Shown here piece by piece: positions 8,639 through 17,713 of a DNA stretch of 64,000 bases. Source of the DNA: Alphaproteobacteria bacterium (GTDB taxonomy: Bacteria; Pseudomonadota; Alphaproteobacteria; Caulobacterales; Parvularculaceae). The stretch is from assembly GCA_016125455.1 (NCBI GenBank), contig WGLS01000007.1, positions 62,001-126,000 on the forward strand, written 5' to 3'. The position numbers and the translations under genes were made by a program. The notes beneath the pieces were generated by a model, which was not told where the DNA came from, did not search any database, and saw nothing but the letters and a program-made list of their open reading frames with translations. Each line of letters opens with the position of its first letter. Position 1 is the first letter of the stretch.

Positions 8639-9400
8639 TCAGTAAAGCGCTCCAGTGCGGGCGTCGCGCATCAGCTGCTTCATCTCCTTCACCGCCGCAG
8701 CGAGCCCCATGAAGAGCGCTTCGCCCATGATGAAGTGGCCGATGTTCAGTTCAACGATCTCCGGGATCGCGGCGATTGGCTGGACGTTGTGAAAATCCAG
8801 TCCGTGGCCGGCATGGACCTCCAGGCCTAGCGCCGCGGCGCGGGACGCAGCCGCTCGTATCAGCTCAAGCTCCTTGCGGATGCGGTCGGGCGACGTCGCC
8901 TGGCATGCCTGCTGGTAGGCGCCGGTGTGGATCTCGACGGCCGCCGCGCCGGCCGCGAGCGCCGCATCAATCTGCGCCGGCACGGGGTCGACGAAGAGGG
9001 AGACTATCGCGCCGGCGTCAGTAAGCTCACGGACAAACGGCGCGAGATAGGCGAGCTGGCCCTCGACGTCGAGGCCGCCCTCCGTCGTCCGCTCCTGCCG
9101 GCGCTCCGGCACGAGGCAACATGCGTGCGGCGCAACTTCGCAGGCGATTTTAAGCATTTCCGCGGTTGCGGCCATTTCGAAATTCAGGGGAAGGTCTACT
9201 TCAGCCTTCAGCCGGCGCATGTCTTCGTCGCGGATATGGCGGCGGTCCTCGCGAAGGTGAGCGGTAATATTGTCCGCGCCGGCGCTGGCGGCGATTCCCG
9301 CCGCGCGCACCGGGTCCGGGTGGCCGCCGCCGCGGGCATTGCGCAGCGTCGCGACGTGATCGATGTTCACGCCAAGGCGAATGTCAGACCCGTCGCTCAC
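8639..9400 (-). CDS. pdxJ: Pyridoxine 5'-phosphate synthase
   Basis: Last step of DXP-dependent vitamin B6 synthesis: joins 3-amino-1-hydroxyacetone phosphate and deoxyxylulose 5-phosphate. 253 residues, a TIM barrel of normal length. Signatures: [22 protein letters not shown] at the N-terminus, [15 protein letters not shown], and the C-terminal [34 protein letters not shown]. Starts with GTG at 9400. It lies between pyrE and the GST gene. Confidence 0.97.
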   Translation of the reverse strand: MSDGSDIRLGVNIDHVATLRNARGGGHPDPVRAAGIAASAGADNITAHLREDRRHIRDEDMRRLKAEVDLPLNFEMAATAEMLKIACEVAPHACCLVPERRQERTTEGGLDVEGQLAYLAPFVRELTDAGAIVSLFVDPVPAQIDAALAAGAAAVEIHTGAYQQACQATSPDRIRKELELIRAAASRAAALGLEVHAGHGLDFHNVQPIAAIPEIVELNIGHFIMGEALFMGLAAAVKEMKQLMRDARTGALY

Positions 9401-9427
9401 CGCTTCCCGTCTCCCTGCTGATGATCA

Positions 9428-10018
9428 TCACGCCGACTGGCTGACGCCGCGGCTGCCGGGTTTGACGGCGGGCGTCTTGAGGAGATGGGGCGGCAGCGCA
9501 TCCGGCGCGTACGCCGCGACATCAATTGCCGCAAGCGGCAATAGCGGCGCGCCCACATCGGCCGCGCCATTCGATCGGTCGATCAGGCACGCGACCGCGA
9601 GCACTTCTGCGCCGAGGCTCGTCACGCAGTTGACGCACTCCCGCGCGGAGAGGCCGGTAGACACGATGTCTTCCACGATCAGCACGCGCGCGCGCGTTGG
9701 CAGCCTGAATCCGCGTCGCAGCTGAAACTCGCCGTCCACCCGCTCGACGAAATAAAACGGAACATTCAGGTGCCGCGACGTCTCATAGCCGTAAACGATG
9801 GCGCCCATGGCCGGCGCAACGACGCAATCCGGCGCGCCGACGGCCTCGCGCGCCTTCGCCGCAAGTGCGCGGCACAAGCGCTCCGTACGCGCCGCATCGG
9901 TTGCGACGATAGACTTGTTCAGATACGTGTCGCTGTGCAGGCCGGACGACAGGATGAAATGACCTTTCAGCAGGGCACCTGCCGCTTCAAACTCATTCAG
10001 GACTTCCTCCGGCGTCAT
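9428..10018 (-). CDS. pyrE: Orotate phosphoribosyltransferase
   Basis: Converts orotate and PRPP to OMP in pyrimidine synthesis; 196 residues. The PRPP loop reads VLIVEDIVSTGLSARE, and the N-terminal half has FILSSGLHSDTYLNKS and the family motif VVAPAMGAIVYGYE. The ATG at 10018 has AAGGAG at suitable spacing and lies 2 nt after the rsh stop codon, so it is co-transcribed with the (p)ppGpp enzyme gene. The C-terminal tail (KTPAVKPGSRGVSQSA) is unremarkable. Confidence 0.95.
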   Translation of the reverse strand: MTPEEVLNEFEAAGALLKGHFILSSGLHSDTYLNKSIVATDAARTERLCRALAAKAREAVGAPDCVVAPAMGAIVYGYETSRHLNVPFYFVERVDGEFQLRRGFRLPTRARVLIVEDIVSTGLSARECVNCVTSLGAEVLAVACLIDRSNGAADVGAPLLPLAAIDVAAYAPDALPPHLLKTPAVKPGSRGVSQSA

Positions 10019-10020
10019 GG

Positions 10021-12432
10021 CTAGATCGCTCCTTCAATTCGATCGGATTCCGCACGCCGGGCCTCGACGACGTTCGCGGAGGCGCGCACCCCGGCAAGCA
10101 TCTGCGACAGCTGGCGCGCGTCCTTGACGGTCACGTCGATCTCGAGCTCGACAAAGTCGCGGCCGCGCTCCGAGAGCGCGATATTGGCGATCGAGACATT
10201 GTACCGCGCAATTATGCCTGCCACGTCGGACAGGACGCCCACTTCGTTGCGCACCATCACGAGGATTTTCGTCTCCGCCATGAGGTCATCGCGCTCGCGC
10301 CACTTCAGGTCGATCCAGCGCGCCTGCTCGGGGTCGTCTGCATCAAGCCGATCGCAATAGATCGTGTGAATGGTCACCTGACCCTCTTCGCCGCGAATGC
10401 CGACAACGCGCTCGCCTGGCACAGGGGCGCAGCATCTGCCGAAAACCGCGTTCGCGCCAGCAGGCAACCCTTCGACGGCGCGCCGAGGGTTCGCCGCGGC
10501 CGCCGTCGTCGCGGCGGCCAGCACCTCGCTGCCGACTTCCAGGGCGGCCCCCGGATAAACGGCCTCGATCAGGGCGTCGACGGACAGGTCGCCGCGGCCG
10601 ATCTTGGCGAACACGTCGTCGACATGGTTCTCGCCCAGCTTGTCGAGCGCCGCGCGGATCGCTTTCGGCGTCAGGTCGAGCTGCACGCCGGAAAAGACAT
10701 TTTCGGCCATCGACCGGCCAAGAGCCACATGCTCCGCATGCTTCATGCGCTTGATGCGCCGACGCATGCCGGCGCGCGCGCGACCCGTGGTCGCCATCGT
10801 TTCCCATCCGACAGGCGGCGGACCCGTGTCCGAGCGCAGGATGTTGACGACGTCGCCGTTCTTGAGAGGCGTGCGCAGCGGCCGGTCGACGCCATTGACC
10901 CGCACGCCGATGCAGGTGTCGCCAATGTCCGTGTGCACAGCGTAGGCGAAGTCGAGCGGCGTCGAGCCGCGCGGCAGGGCAATAACGCGGCCTTTCGGCG
11001 TAAAACAGAAAACCTGGTCCTGAAAGAGCTCCAGCTTAACGTACCGCAACGCCTCATCCGGGTCCTCGCCCGCCTGGAACATCTCAACAAGGCGCCGTGG
11101 CGTTTCGTACGGATCGTTCAGGCCGGCCCCGGCGATTTCAACGCTCGCGCCGTCGCCCGATGATTTATCCTTGTACCGCCAGTGCGCCGCAACGCCACGC
11201 TCCGCCGTTTCATGCATCGCGCGGGTGCGGATCTGTATCTCAACGCGCTGGCGCGAACCATCATCAGTAGGCGGACCAATGACCGCGGTATGGATTGACT
11301 GGTAATTGTTCGGCTTTGTCGCGGAAATGTAGTCGTCGAACTCGGACGGGATCATGCGCCAGTTGACATGGATGACGCCGAGCGCGCGGTAGCAGTCTTC
11401 AACTGTGTCGACAATGATGCGGAATCCGTAAATGTCCGCCAACTCGTCGAACGAGACGTTTTTCGCCGACATCTTGCGCCAGATCGAGAACGGCCGCTTT
11501 TCGCGGCTGTGAACCTCGGCGCGAATTCCCGCCCGCTCAAGGTTCGACCGCAAGCGCTGGGCGAGGTCGACGACCGTTCCGACAATCGTCGTCTGCAGCC
11601 GATCGAGCCGATCACTGATCAACTGGAACGCGTCCGGATTCAGCTCACGGAACGATATCTCCTCGAGCTCCTCCCGGATGCGCTGCACGCCGATTCGTCC
11701 GGCGAGAGGCGCATATATCTCCATGGTTTCCAGCGCAATCCGTCGGCGCTTCTCCAAGTCGCCGAAGTAGTGAAGGGTGCGCATGTTGTGGAGCCGGTCG
11801 GCGAGCTTCACCAGGAGGACGCGGACATCGTCCGCCATCGCCATGACCAGCTTGCGGAAGTTTTCCGCCTGCTTCGACGCCTCGGACTTCAGTTCGATCT
11901 GGGACAGCTTGGTGACGCCATCGACAAGCCGCGCAATCTCCGCGCCGAACGCCCGCTCGATGTCGGCAACGGTCGTCGGCGTGTCTTCGACGACGTCGTG
12001 CAACAGCGCCGTCGCGACTGTCGCGGGGTCGGCCTTCAACTCGGTGAGAATTTGCGCGACGGCAAGCGGGTGCGTAAAATACGGATCGCCGGACTTGCGC
12101 GTCTGGTCGCCATGCGCCCGCATGGAAAAGACATAGGCGCGGTTCAGCATGTCTTCGTCAACGTCCGGATCATAGGCGCGGACCATGTCGACAAGTTCGA
12201 ACTGCCGGATAAAGCCCGGAACCCTGGCGTGAGGCCTGGGTTTCCCCGGCGCGGCGGCCTCTACCGGCCCAGACGCGGGCGACGGCGGGAGGTGATCAGG
12301 TGCAGCGCCCGGCGCTTGCGCCGGTTCCGGGACCTTTTCAGGCCCAATCTCCGGCGTCCGGCGATCAGTCGCTGAAGTCGCCGCCTGTTCAGACGATGAC
12401 GCGTTCTCCGCATTGGACCGGCGACGCTCCAT
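10021..12432 (-). CDS. rsh: Bifunctional (p)ppGpp synthetase/hydrolase (Rel/SpoT)
   Basis: The single long RSH enzyme of the stringent response, 803 residues. A Pro/Ala-rich extension of about 75 residues is followed by the HD hydrolase domain with an intact metal motif (ATALLHDVVEDTPTT). Next comes the synthetase domain (YGFRIIVDTVEDCYRALGVIH ... TKPNNYQSIHTAVIGP), a TGS domain (VFCFTPKGRVIALPRGSTPLDFAYAVHTDIGDTC), a zinc-finger/RIS-type segment (NAVFGRCCAPVPGERVVG) and a C-terminal ACT domain (ILVMVRNEVGVLSDVAGII). Both active sites look intact, so it should make and degrade (p)ppGpp. It follows rpoZ and precedes pyrE. Confidence 0.96.
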   Translation of the reverse strand: MERRRSNAENASSSEQAATSATDRRTPEIGPEKVPEPAQAPGAAPDHLPPSPASGPVEAAAPGKPRPHARVPGFIRQFELVDMVRAYDPDVDEDMLNRAYVFSMRAHGDQTRKSGDPYFTHPLAVAQILTELKADPATVATALLHDVVEDTPTTVADIERAFGAEIARLVDGVTKLSQIELKSEASKQAENFRKLVMAMADDVRVLLVKLADRLHNMRTLHYFGDLEKRRRIALETMEIYAPLAGRIGVQRIREELEEISFRELNPDAFQLISDRLDRLQTTIVGTVVDLAQRLRSNLERAGIRAEVHSREKRPFSIWRKMSAKNVSFDELADIYGFRIIVDTVEDCYRALGVIHVNWRMIPSEFDDYISATKPNNYQSIHTAVIGPPTDDGSRQRVEIQIRTRAMHETAERGVAAHWRYKDKSSGDGASVEIAGAGLNDPYETPRRLVEMFQAGEDPDEALRYVKLELFQDQVFCFTPKGRVIALPRGSTPLDFAYAVHTDIGDTCIGVRVNGVDRPLRTPLKNGDVVNILRSDTGPPPVGWETMATTGRARAGMRRRIKRMKHAEHVALGRSMAENVFSGVQLDLTPKAIRAALDKLGENHVDDVFAKIGRGDLSVDALIEAVYPGAALEVGSEVLAAATTAAAANPRRAVEGLPAGANAVFGRCCAPVPGERVVGIRGEEGQVTIHTIYCDRLDADDPEQARWIDLKWRERDDLMAETKILVMVRNEVGVLSDVAGIIARYNVSIANIALSERGRDFVELEIDVTVKDARQLSQMLAGVRASANVVEARRAESDRIEGAI

Positions 12433-12579
12433 TCCACTCCATCACGCAATAAAGGTCCGCATGGCCACTGACGTCGCCATCGGCGTCGCCTTTGGCCCGA
12501 CCCTTTTGAAAATGGAGAAGTGAGCTCCCCGCGGCAAGCCCGGGCGCAGCGAACGCGCCACGCCGCGGGCCGACGGGAC

Positions 12580-12945
12580 TCAGCTCTTTGGCAGTGATTG
12601 CGGCGTCGTCATGCCCGCGGCCTTGATCTGCTGCAGGTACCGGTCCTGGTCGGTCTCGTCGAATTTCGGCGCCTCGGCTCCTTCCGCGCCTTCGGCGGCG
12701 TCTTCGCCTTCCTCGACGTCGAACTGGCGCTGCAGCGAGCTGACGAGATCTTCCTCGACCTTGGCGGGCGGCAGGGAGTCGTCGGCCATTTCCCGGAGAG
12801 CGACTACCGGGTTCTTGTCATTGTCCCGGTCAACGAGCAGCGGCGCGCCGGAAGCGAGGACGCGCGCGCGATGCGCGGCAAGAAGAACAAGATTAAAGCG
12901 GTTCGGGACTTTTTCGACGCAGTCCTCGACTGTCACCCGCGCCAT
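12580..12945 (-). CDS. rpoZ: RNA polymerase omega subunit
   Basis: Small RNA polymerase assembly subunit, 121 residues from the ATG at 12945 ([30 protein letters not shown]). The omega motif continues with [14 protein letters not shown]. The track's upstream start adds 33 residues not seen in omega; CGGAG sits 6 nt before the chosen ATG. The C-terminal 50 residues are acidic and low-complexity ([16 protein letters not shown]), as in other alphaproteobacteria. Location beside rsh is conserved; omega is a ppGpp-contact subunit in Proteobacteria. Confidence 0.95.
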   Translation of the reverse strand: MARVTVEDCVEKVPNRFNLVLLAAHRARVLASGAPLLVDRDNDKNPVVALREMADDSLPPAKVEEDLVSSLQRQFDVEEGEDAAEGAEGAEAPKFDETDQDRYLQQIKAAGMTTPQSLPKS

Positions 12946-13245
12946 GCGCATCTCCGTTGCAACTGTTTCGGCGTTCGCCGTCGTCTTAACGCTCGGTCTT
13001 CGCGGGGCCTGAACCGGGCCATGCCGCAGGACAAGCGCCGCCACTGAATAACAGACAAACGATCAGCGAACGCGGGAACTAGCCCAGACGAACGCGGAGA
13101 ACAACCCTTGCGTGGCCAAATCCCAATGTGGCCGACGCCGAGTGGCTGGGCGGAGGCAGGACGGCGGCTTGACGCCAGACGCGCCGGACAGGCGCGAGCA
13201 GCCGAATTGCGAAGGCGCCTGCGCGTCGGCGCTGCATTGTCGCGG
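12946..13245. other. Intergenic stretch between folK and rpoZ
   Basis: About 300 nt with no convincing gene. The overlapping ORFs here (12933..13562 minus, 13108..13425 and 13112..13858 plus) are compositionally driven and have no family match or ribosome binding site. The stretch presumably holds the promoter of the rpoZ-rsh operon; I cannot point to clear -35/-10 elements. Confidence 0.4.
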
Positions 13246-13791
13246 TCATCGGGCCGTCCAGACAGGGGCAGGGCCGAGCGGACGCGCAGTGCGTCCGTGC
13301 AGCGCCTCCAGCATGCGCGCAGCGGGCGCGCCGGTCGCCGGATGGCGCCAGTTCGGCGCAACATCCAGGAGCGGGGCCAGCACAAAATCCCGTTCGCCGA
13401 GCCGCGGATGGGGCAAGGCGAGTGAATGGTGGCCTTTAGGAATGCGAACCTCGTTGTTGAACGCGATAATGTCGAGATCGAGCGTCCGCGGCGCGTTTTT
13501 CTCGCCGCGCGGCGCGCCGGCAGGGCGCCGCGGCGGGGAATGCCGGCCGAATGCGCCTTCAATCCGTCGCAGCATCGCCAACAGGCGATCAGCGTCGCCC
13601 CCCCACTTGATCGCGACGACCGCGTTGACGAACGGCGGGTCGCCTGGATCAGGCCACGCGGCGGACGAGAAAAGCCGCGACGCCGCGACCACCCCCGACG
13701 CCGCGTCGAGCGCTGACGCAGCGAGCGGCGCCAGTTCTTCCGGCGAGGCGCCGCAAAATGGCAGGTTTGAGCCTAACGCGATAAGAATCAT
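13246..13791 (-). CDS. folK: 2-amino-4-hydroxy-6-hydroxymethyldihydropteridine pyrophosphokinase (HPPK)
   Basis: Transfers pyrophosphate from ATP to 6-hydroxymethyl-dihydropterin in folate synthesis. 181 residues from the ATG at 13791 (MILIALGSNLPFCG). Motifs: IALGSN, the pterin-binding PPFVNAVVAI, GAFGR, and the metal-binding TLDLDIIAFNN followed by LPHPRLGERDFVLAPLLDV. The track's longer start (13884) adds 31 unlikely residues and coincides with the divergent NYN gene start. Spacing of 92 nt to that divergent gene suggests back-to-back promoters. Confidence 0.95.
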   Translation of the reverse strand: MILIALGSNLPFCGASPEELAPLAASALDAASGVVAASRLFSSAAWPDPGDPPFVNAVVAIKWGGDADRLLAMLRRIEGAFGRHSPPRRPAGAPRGEKNAPRTLDLDIIAFNNEVRIPKGHHSLALPHPRLGERDFVLAPLLDVAPNWRHPATGAPAARMLEALHGRTARPLGPAPVWTAR

Positions 13792-13883
13792 GGCTTTTTT
13801 CGCCGAAGCGGCGGATGGTCCGACGTTCCGACTTGGCTTTCCGGCAAATTGCAAGTAGCGCCGGACGTTTTCTTGAGGGAACA

Positions 13884-14519
13884 ATGACTGAATTTTTGTC
13901 CATGCGCGATGATGAAAAAACCGCGCTCTTTATTGACGGCGCGAACCTTTACAAGGCCGCCCGAAGCCTCGGATTCGACATGGACTATCGGAGCTTGCTC
14001 GCAAAGGCGCGGGACGAGAGCCAGCTGGTGCGCGCCTATTATTATACCGCGATGCAGGAAGAACGCGGCCAGGAATTCTCGCCCCTGCGCCCCCTTGTCG
14101 ACTGGCTCGACTACAATGGCTACGCGATGATCCTGAAACAGGCGCGGGAGTTTACGGACGCCCAGGGACGCCGCCGGTTCAAAGGATCGATCGACGTCGA
14201 GCTGGCGGTCGACATGGTCGCGATGGCGGCCAAGCTCGACCACATCATCCTGTTTTCGGGAAATGGCGATTTCCGGCGGGCTGTCGAACTCGTGCAGTCA
14301 ATGGGCGTGCGCGTCACCGTCGTCTCGACAATCAAGAGCGCGCCACCGATGGCGTCTGACGAGCTTCGCCGCCAGGCCGACCTTTTCGTCGATCTTGCCG
14401 ACATCCAGAAGCAGATCGGCCGCGCCGGCGGCCAGCGCACCACGCAGCGTCAGGAATCGCCCGCCGCGCCGGAGGACGAACTCTACGAAGGCGAGGACGA
14501 AGACTTCGAGGACTTTTAG
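13884..14519 (+). CDS. NYN/LabA-like (DUF88, PIN-like) domain protein
   Basis: A 211-residue NYN-domain protein, a PIN-like ribonuclease fold. The conserved acidic residues appear in TALFIDGANLYKAARSLGFDMDY, GSIDVELAVDMVAMA and IILFSGNGDFRRAVELVQSMGVRV. ATG 13884 has GAGGGA upstream; the track start at 13815 lies inside the folK promoter. The C-terminus is strongly acidic (EDELYEGEDEDFEDF). The family is thought to act on RNA; no specific target can be named. It is followed 15 nt later by a uracil-DNA glycosylase gene. Confidence 0.88.
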   Translation: MTEFLSMRDDEKTALFIDGANLYKAARSLGFDMDYRSLLAKARDESQLVRAYYYTAMQEERGQEFSPLRPLVDWLDYNGYAMILKQAREFTDAQGRRRFKGSIDVELAVDMVAMAAKLDHIILFSGNGDFRRAVELVQSMGVRVTVVSTIKSAPPMASDELRRQADLFVDLADIQKQIGRAGGQRTTQRQESPAAPEDELYEGEDEDFEDF

Positions 14520-14534
14520 GGCAACCGGGTTTTC

Positions 14535-15215
14535 GTGCCGCCCCCGAAATCATCAATGCCGGCGGCGCCCGCGCCAGCAGAACCGCCAGCCGATTGCCCG
14601 CTGTGCCCCCGGCTTGTCGCCTTCCGTCAACAAAACCGCATGGCCCATCCGGACTGGTTCAACGGCGCGGCGCCGTCATTTGGCCCTGCGACCGCAAGGC
14701 TTCTGGTGGTCGGTCTTGCGCCCGGCTTGCAGGGGGCGAACCGCACGGGCCGGCCGTTCACCGGCGACTATGCCGGCGAGCTGCTCTATCCGACCATGAT
14801 CGAATTCGGCTTTGCCGCCGGAGCCTACGGAGCGCGTCCGGACGACGGCCTTCGGCTCGTCGATGCGATGATCACAAATGCCGTCAGGTGCGTGCCGCCC
14901 CAGAACAAGCCGACGCCGGCCGAAGCGAACGCCTGCCGTCCCCATCTTGTCGCCCGCATCGCCGCCTTGCCGCGCCTCCGCGCGATCCTGTGCCTCGGCC
15001 GGATCGCCCATGACGCGGTCCTGAAAGCGTTTGACGAGCGTCTTGCCGCCCACCCCTTTGGCCATGGCGCCCGTCATGCGCCGAATGCCCGCGACGTCAC
15101 TGTCTATGACAGCTATCATTGCTCGCGCTACAATACGAATACCGGGCGATTGACGCCGGACATGTTCCGAACTGTCTTCGCGGCGATCCGCCAGGAACTG
15201 GATGGCGCCGCCTGA
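14535..15215 (+). CDS. Uracil-DNA glycosylase, family 5 (UDGb type)
   Basis: DNA-repair glycosylase of 226 residues (from a GTG; the ATG at 14556 is also possible). N-terminal Cys pair CPLCPRL. Motif A is GLAPGLQGANRTGRPFTGDYAG and motif C is SYHCSRYNTNTGRLTPDMF, matching the H-x-S-R-x-N-T-x-T-G pattern of family 5 rather than family 4. Cysteines at CPLC, RCVPPQNKPTPAEANAC are placed as iron-sulfur ligands in this superfamily. Motif A lacks the polar catalytic Asp/Asn of other UDG families, as usual in family 5. Function: removal of uracil and possibly other deaminated bases. Confidence 0.88.
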   Translation: MPPPKSSMPAAPAPAEPPADCPLCPRLVAFRQQNRMAHPDWFNGAAPSFGPATARLLVVGLAPGLQGANRTGRPFTGDYAGELLYPTMIEFGFAAGAYGARPDDGLRLVDAMITNAVRCVPPQNKPTPAEANACRPHLVARIAALPRLRAILCLGRIAHDAVLKAFDERLAAHPFGHGARHAPNARDVTVYDSYHCSRYNTNTGRLTPDMFRTVFAAIRQELDGAA

Positions 15216-15244
15216 CAAATCGGCAAGCGCGGAGAACCTGACGC

Positions 15245-15715
15245 GTGGCTAGAAACTGGGGACTGTCCGGCAAGTCCGCGGCCATGCGGGCTGCCGCGAA
15301 CGAGCGGCCGATCCTGTCGCTCCTGGTGACCGCGGTGTTCGGCATCGGCGCGGCGGCAATTTCAACCCTTGCCTTCTCCGACGCGGCGGGCAGCTATGGC
15401 GACCTGTTTCACGGCGCATCGCTGGCCTTCGCCGTCGCCGCCGCGGGCTTCGGCTGCTGGCTCTATGTCTTCGTCGCCTGGCCGAGGTTCGCCGCTAATT
15501 TCACCGGCCGAGACGGCTTTTCAACGCTGTTGACCTTCTATGCCAGGGCCTCCGCCGGGCTCGTTATCACAGCAATCGGATCAGCGGCGCTGGCGACCGT
15601 CGCTTCGCCGGTCATCGCGGGCGCGCTCGCGTGTTTCGTCGGCGGCGCGGCGGCTGCGGCCGCATTCCAGACTGTGATCGCCTTCGTGCCGGGCATCGAC
15701 GCGCCGAATGGCTAG
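15245..15715 (+). CDS. Small integral membrane protein of unknown function
   Basis: A 156-residue protein with four predicted TM helices (about 23-45, 55-80, 100-122, 124-145), rich in Ala and Gly. I do not recognise a family. GTG start at 15245, with GCGGAG upstream. Its TAG stop shares the tetranucleotide CTAG with the TAG of the convergent methyltransferase-like gene. Located 29 nt after the uracil-DNA glycosylase gene, so perhaps co-transcribed with it. Confidence 0.65.
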   Translation: MARNWGLSGKSAAMRAAANERPILSLLVTAVFGIGAAAISTLAFSDAAGSYGDLFHGASLAFAVAAAGFGCWLYVFVAWPRFAANFTGRDGFSTLLTFYARASAGLVITAIGSAALATVASPVIAGALACFVGGAAAAAAFQTVIAFVPGIDAPNG

Positions 15716-16191
15716 ATCCATCTGCGGACGGATGTTTTGTAGGCGACATATTCCGCGCCGAACCGCCGCTCAAGGTATGCCTCTTCCGGCAGAATAACGA
15801 AGAAATGCAGTAACGCGACGGCAATGGCCGTCGTCGCGAGGATAAAGACGTTAAGGGTTGCAAAGCCGAGACCCGCGCCGATCAGGGCCATCGCCACATA
15901 GATCGGATTGCGCGAACGCGCGAACGGGCCCGCCCGCAACAGGGCGGTGGAGGGCGTATCGGGACGCAGGGTCTCGCCGTGTTCGAGAAAGAACCGGATC
16001 GACTGGGTCAAGAGCGAGACGCCCCCGAGGGCGAGGACAATCCCGGCGCCCTCGCCGACCGCGCGCGGCAACGGCATGAACCCGCCCCAGACCAGCCGCA
16101 TCGCGAAGCCGACCGCAACCGCGCCCATCATCAGCGAAGGCGGATGAAAAAATGTCTTCGGCCTGTCTTCGGCGTCCACGGAAGCGCTCAT
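15712..16191 (-). CDS. Isoprenylcysteine carboxyl methyltransferase (ICMT/PEMT)-like membrane protein
   Basis: A 159-residue membrane protein with four or five TM helices. The C-terminal SAM-binding signature of the ICMT/phospholipid N-methyltransferase family is clear: [23 protein letters not shown] then [24 protein letters not shown]. Bacterial members methylate lipids or other small molecules; the substrate is unknown here. Its ATG overlaps the smpB stop (ATGA), so it ends the dapA-smpB operon. Confidence 0.85.
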   Translation of the reverse strand: MSASVDAEDRPKTFFHPPSLMMGAVAVGFAMRLVWGGFMPLPRAVGEGAGIVLALGGVSLLTQSIRFFLEHGETLRPDTPSTALLRAGPFARSRNPIYVAMALIGAGLGFATLNVFILATTAIAVALLHFFVILPEEAYLERRFGAEYVAYKTSVRRWI

Positions 16192-16664
16192 CCCCTGTCG
16201 CGCAAGAGGCGCTGCTGTTGCCGCGACCAGTCCCGCTCCTTCACGACATCGCGCTTGTCGTGCGCCTTCCGCCCGATGCCGATGCCGATTTCAAGCTTGG
16301 CGATGCCGCGTTCGTTGAAATAGAGCCGCAACGGCGCAATCGTGTACCCCTTGCGCTCGACGGCCTGGGCGAGCTTCGCGATCTGCCGCTTGTTCAGCAA
16401 CAGCTTGCGCGGCCGCTTCGGCTCATGGTTCTCTCGGTTGCCCGCGGAATACTCCGGGATCGTTGCATTGATCAGCCAGATGCCGTCGTTCTCCGGCGCG
16501 GCGTAGGCTTCCCTGATCGTCGCGTGCCCTTCCCTGAGCGCCTTGACCTCGGTGCCCGTCAGGACAAGTCCCGCCTCGAAGGTTTCCTCTATCTGGTAGT
16601 CGCGGCGGGCCTGCCGGTTGTCGGCGACGACATTGCGGACCTCTTCCTTTTTCTTGCCGTTCAC
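16188..16664 (-). CDS. smpB: SsrA-binding protein
   Basis: tmRNA partner for rescue of stalled ribosomes; 158 residues. N-terminal [31 protein letters not shown], core [16 protein letters not shown], and basic C-terminus [36 protein letters not shown]-type tail are the standard SmpB features. GTG start at 16664 overlapping the dapA stop (GTGA). The tmRNA gene itself is not in this window. Confidence 0.96.
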   Translation of the reverse strand: MNGKKKEEVRNVVADNRQARRDYQIEETFEAGLVLTGTEVKALREGHATIREAYAAPENDGIWLINATIPEYSAGNRENHEPKRPRKLLLNKRQIAKLAQAVERKGYTIAPLRLYFNERGIAKLEIGIGIGRKAHDKRDVVKERDWSRQQQRLLRDRG

Positions 16665-17542
16665 AGCACGCCTTCCAGTCCCTCCAGGACCGCCTCAACC
16701 CGCCGACGGGTCGTCTCGCCGGGTTCGCAAAGCGGCGAGCGCACCTCCGCCGAGCAAAGCCCAAGCGCGGACATCGCATACTTTACCGGCCCCGGGTTCG
16801 TTTCGATGAACAGAACGTCATGCAAGGGCGCAAGACGATCCTGGATCGCGAGCGCCGCATCAAAATCGCCCGCCAGCGATGCTTTCTGCATTTTCGCGCA
16901 CAGCGCCGGCGCAATGTTGGCGGTGACCCCGATGCAGCCCCGTCCGCCCATGGCGTTGAAACCAACGGCGGTCATGTCTTCGCCCGATAACTGGATGAAG
17001 TCCGGTCCGCTCGCCAGACGCTGGAGCGCAACGCGGGCGAGATCGCCCGTGGCGTCCTTGATGCCGATGATGCGGGGCAGTTTCGACAGGACGCCTATGG
17101 TCTCGACCGACAGCGACACGACCGTGCGGCCAGGCACATTGTACAGCACGATCGGCAGGCGGCTCGCGTCGTGGAGCGCGGTGAAATGCTTGATCAGGCC
17201 GGCTTGCGGCGGCTTGTTGTAATAGCCGCAGACGCACAGCATCGCGTCGGCGCCAGCTTCTTCCGCGAATTTCGCCAGTCCGAGGGCCTCCGCCGTGGAA
17301 TTCGAGCCGACGCCAGCCACCACCGGGACCCGTCCCGCCGCCGCCTCTACGGCAAGTTCAATCACGCGGCGGTGTTCGGCGTGCGACAATGTGGCGGATT
17401 CGCCGGTCGTGCCGGCCGGGCAAACAGCGGATGACCCCGCAGCAATCTGGCGCTCAACGAGCCTCTGGTAGGCATCTTCGTCGACGGCGCCGTTCTTGAA
17501 GGGCGTCACGAGCGCCGGGAGCGATCCTGAAAGATCTGTCAT
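16661..17542 (-). CDS. dapA: 4-hydroxy-tetrahydrodipicolinate synthase
   Basis: First committed enzyme of lysine/diaminopimelate synthesis (pyruvate plus aspartate semialdehyde). 293 residues from the ATG at 17542 ([15 protein letters not shown]), for which CGAGG is well spaced; another ATG lies 3 codons upstream. Motifs: [16 protein letters not shown], the catalytic Tyr region LYNVPGRT, and the Schiff-base Lys in [10 protein letters not shown]. It heads the dapA-smpB-ICMT operon, with overlapping stop/start codons at both junctions. Confidence 0.96.
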   Translation of the reverse strand: MTDLSGSLPALVTPFKNGAVDEDAYQRLVERQIAAGSSAVCPAGTTGESATLSHAEHRRVIELAVEAAAGRVPVVAGVGSNSTAEALGLAKFAEEAGADAMLCVCGYYNKPPQAGLIKHFTALHDASRLPIVLYNVPGRTVVSLSVETIGVLSKLPRIIGIKDATGDLARVALQRLASGPDFIQLSGEDMTAVGFNAMGGRGCIGVTANIAPALCAKMQKASLAGDFDAALAIQDRLAPLHDVLFIETNPGPVKYAMSALGLCSAEVRSPLCEPGETTRRRVEAVLEGLEGVL

Positions 17543-17713
17543 GGGCAACATCCTCGTTTATCCCCTGATAGGGTCGGCCGCAGCGGCGCGGCAAGATGGC
17601 GTGTCCAGTTCGCAACGATCAATTCGGTGCGGGGGGTCTCTAAAAACAGCGCCGGAAGCGTTATGGTCCCGATCGCGCAATCCGGCATAACGCAACGGGA
17701 GCAGGGCGAGGGT

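Noticed and set aside
11368-12375. 335-residue plus-strand ORF
   Set aside because: Antisense to rsh; no motif and no ribosome binding site.
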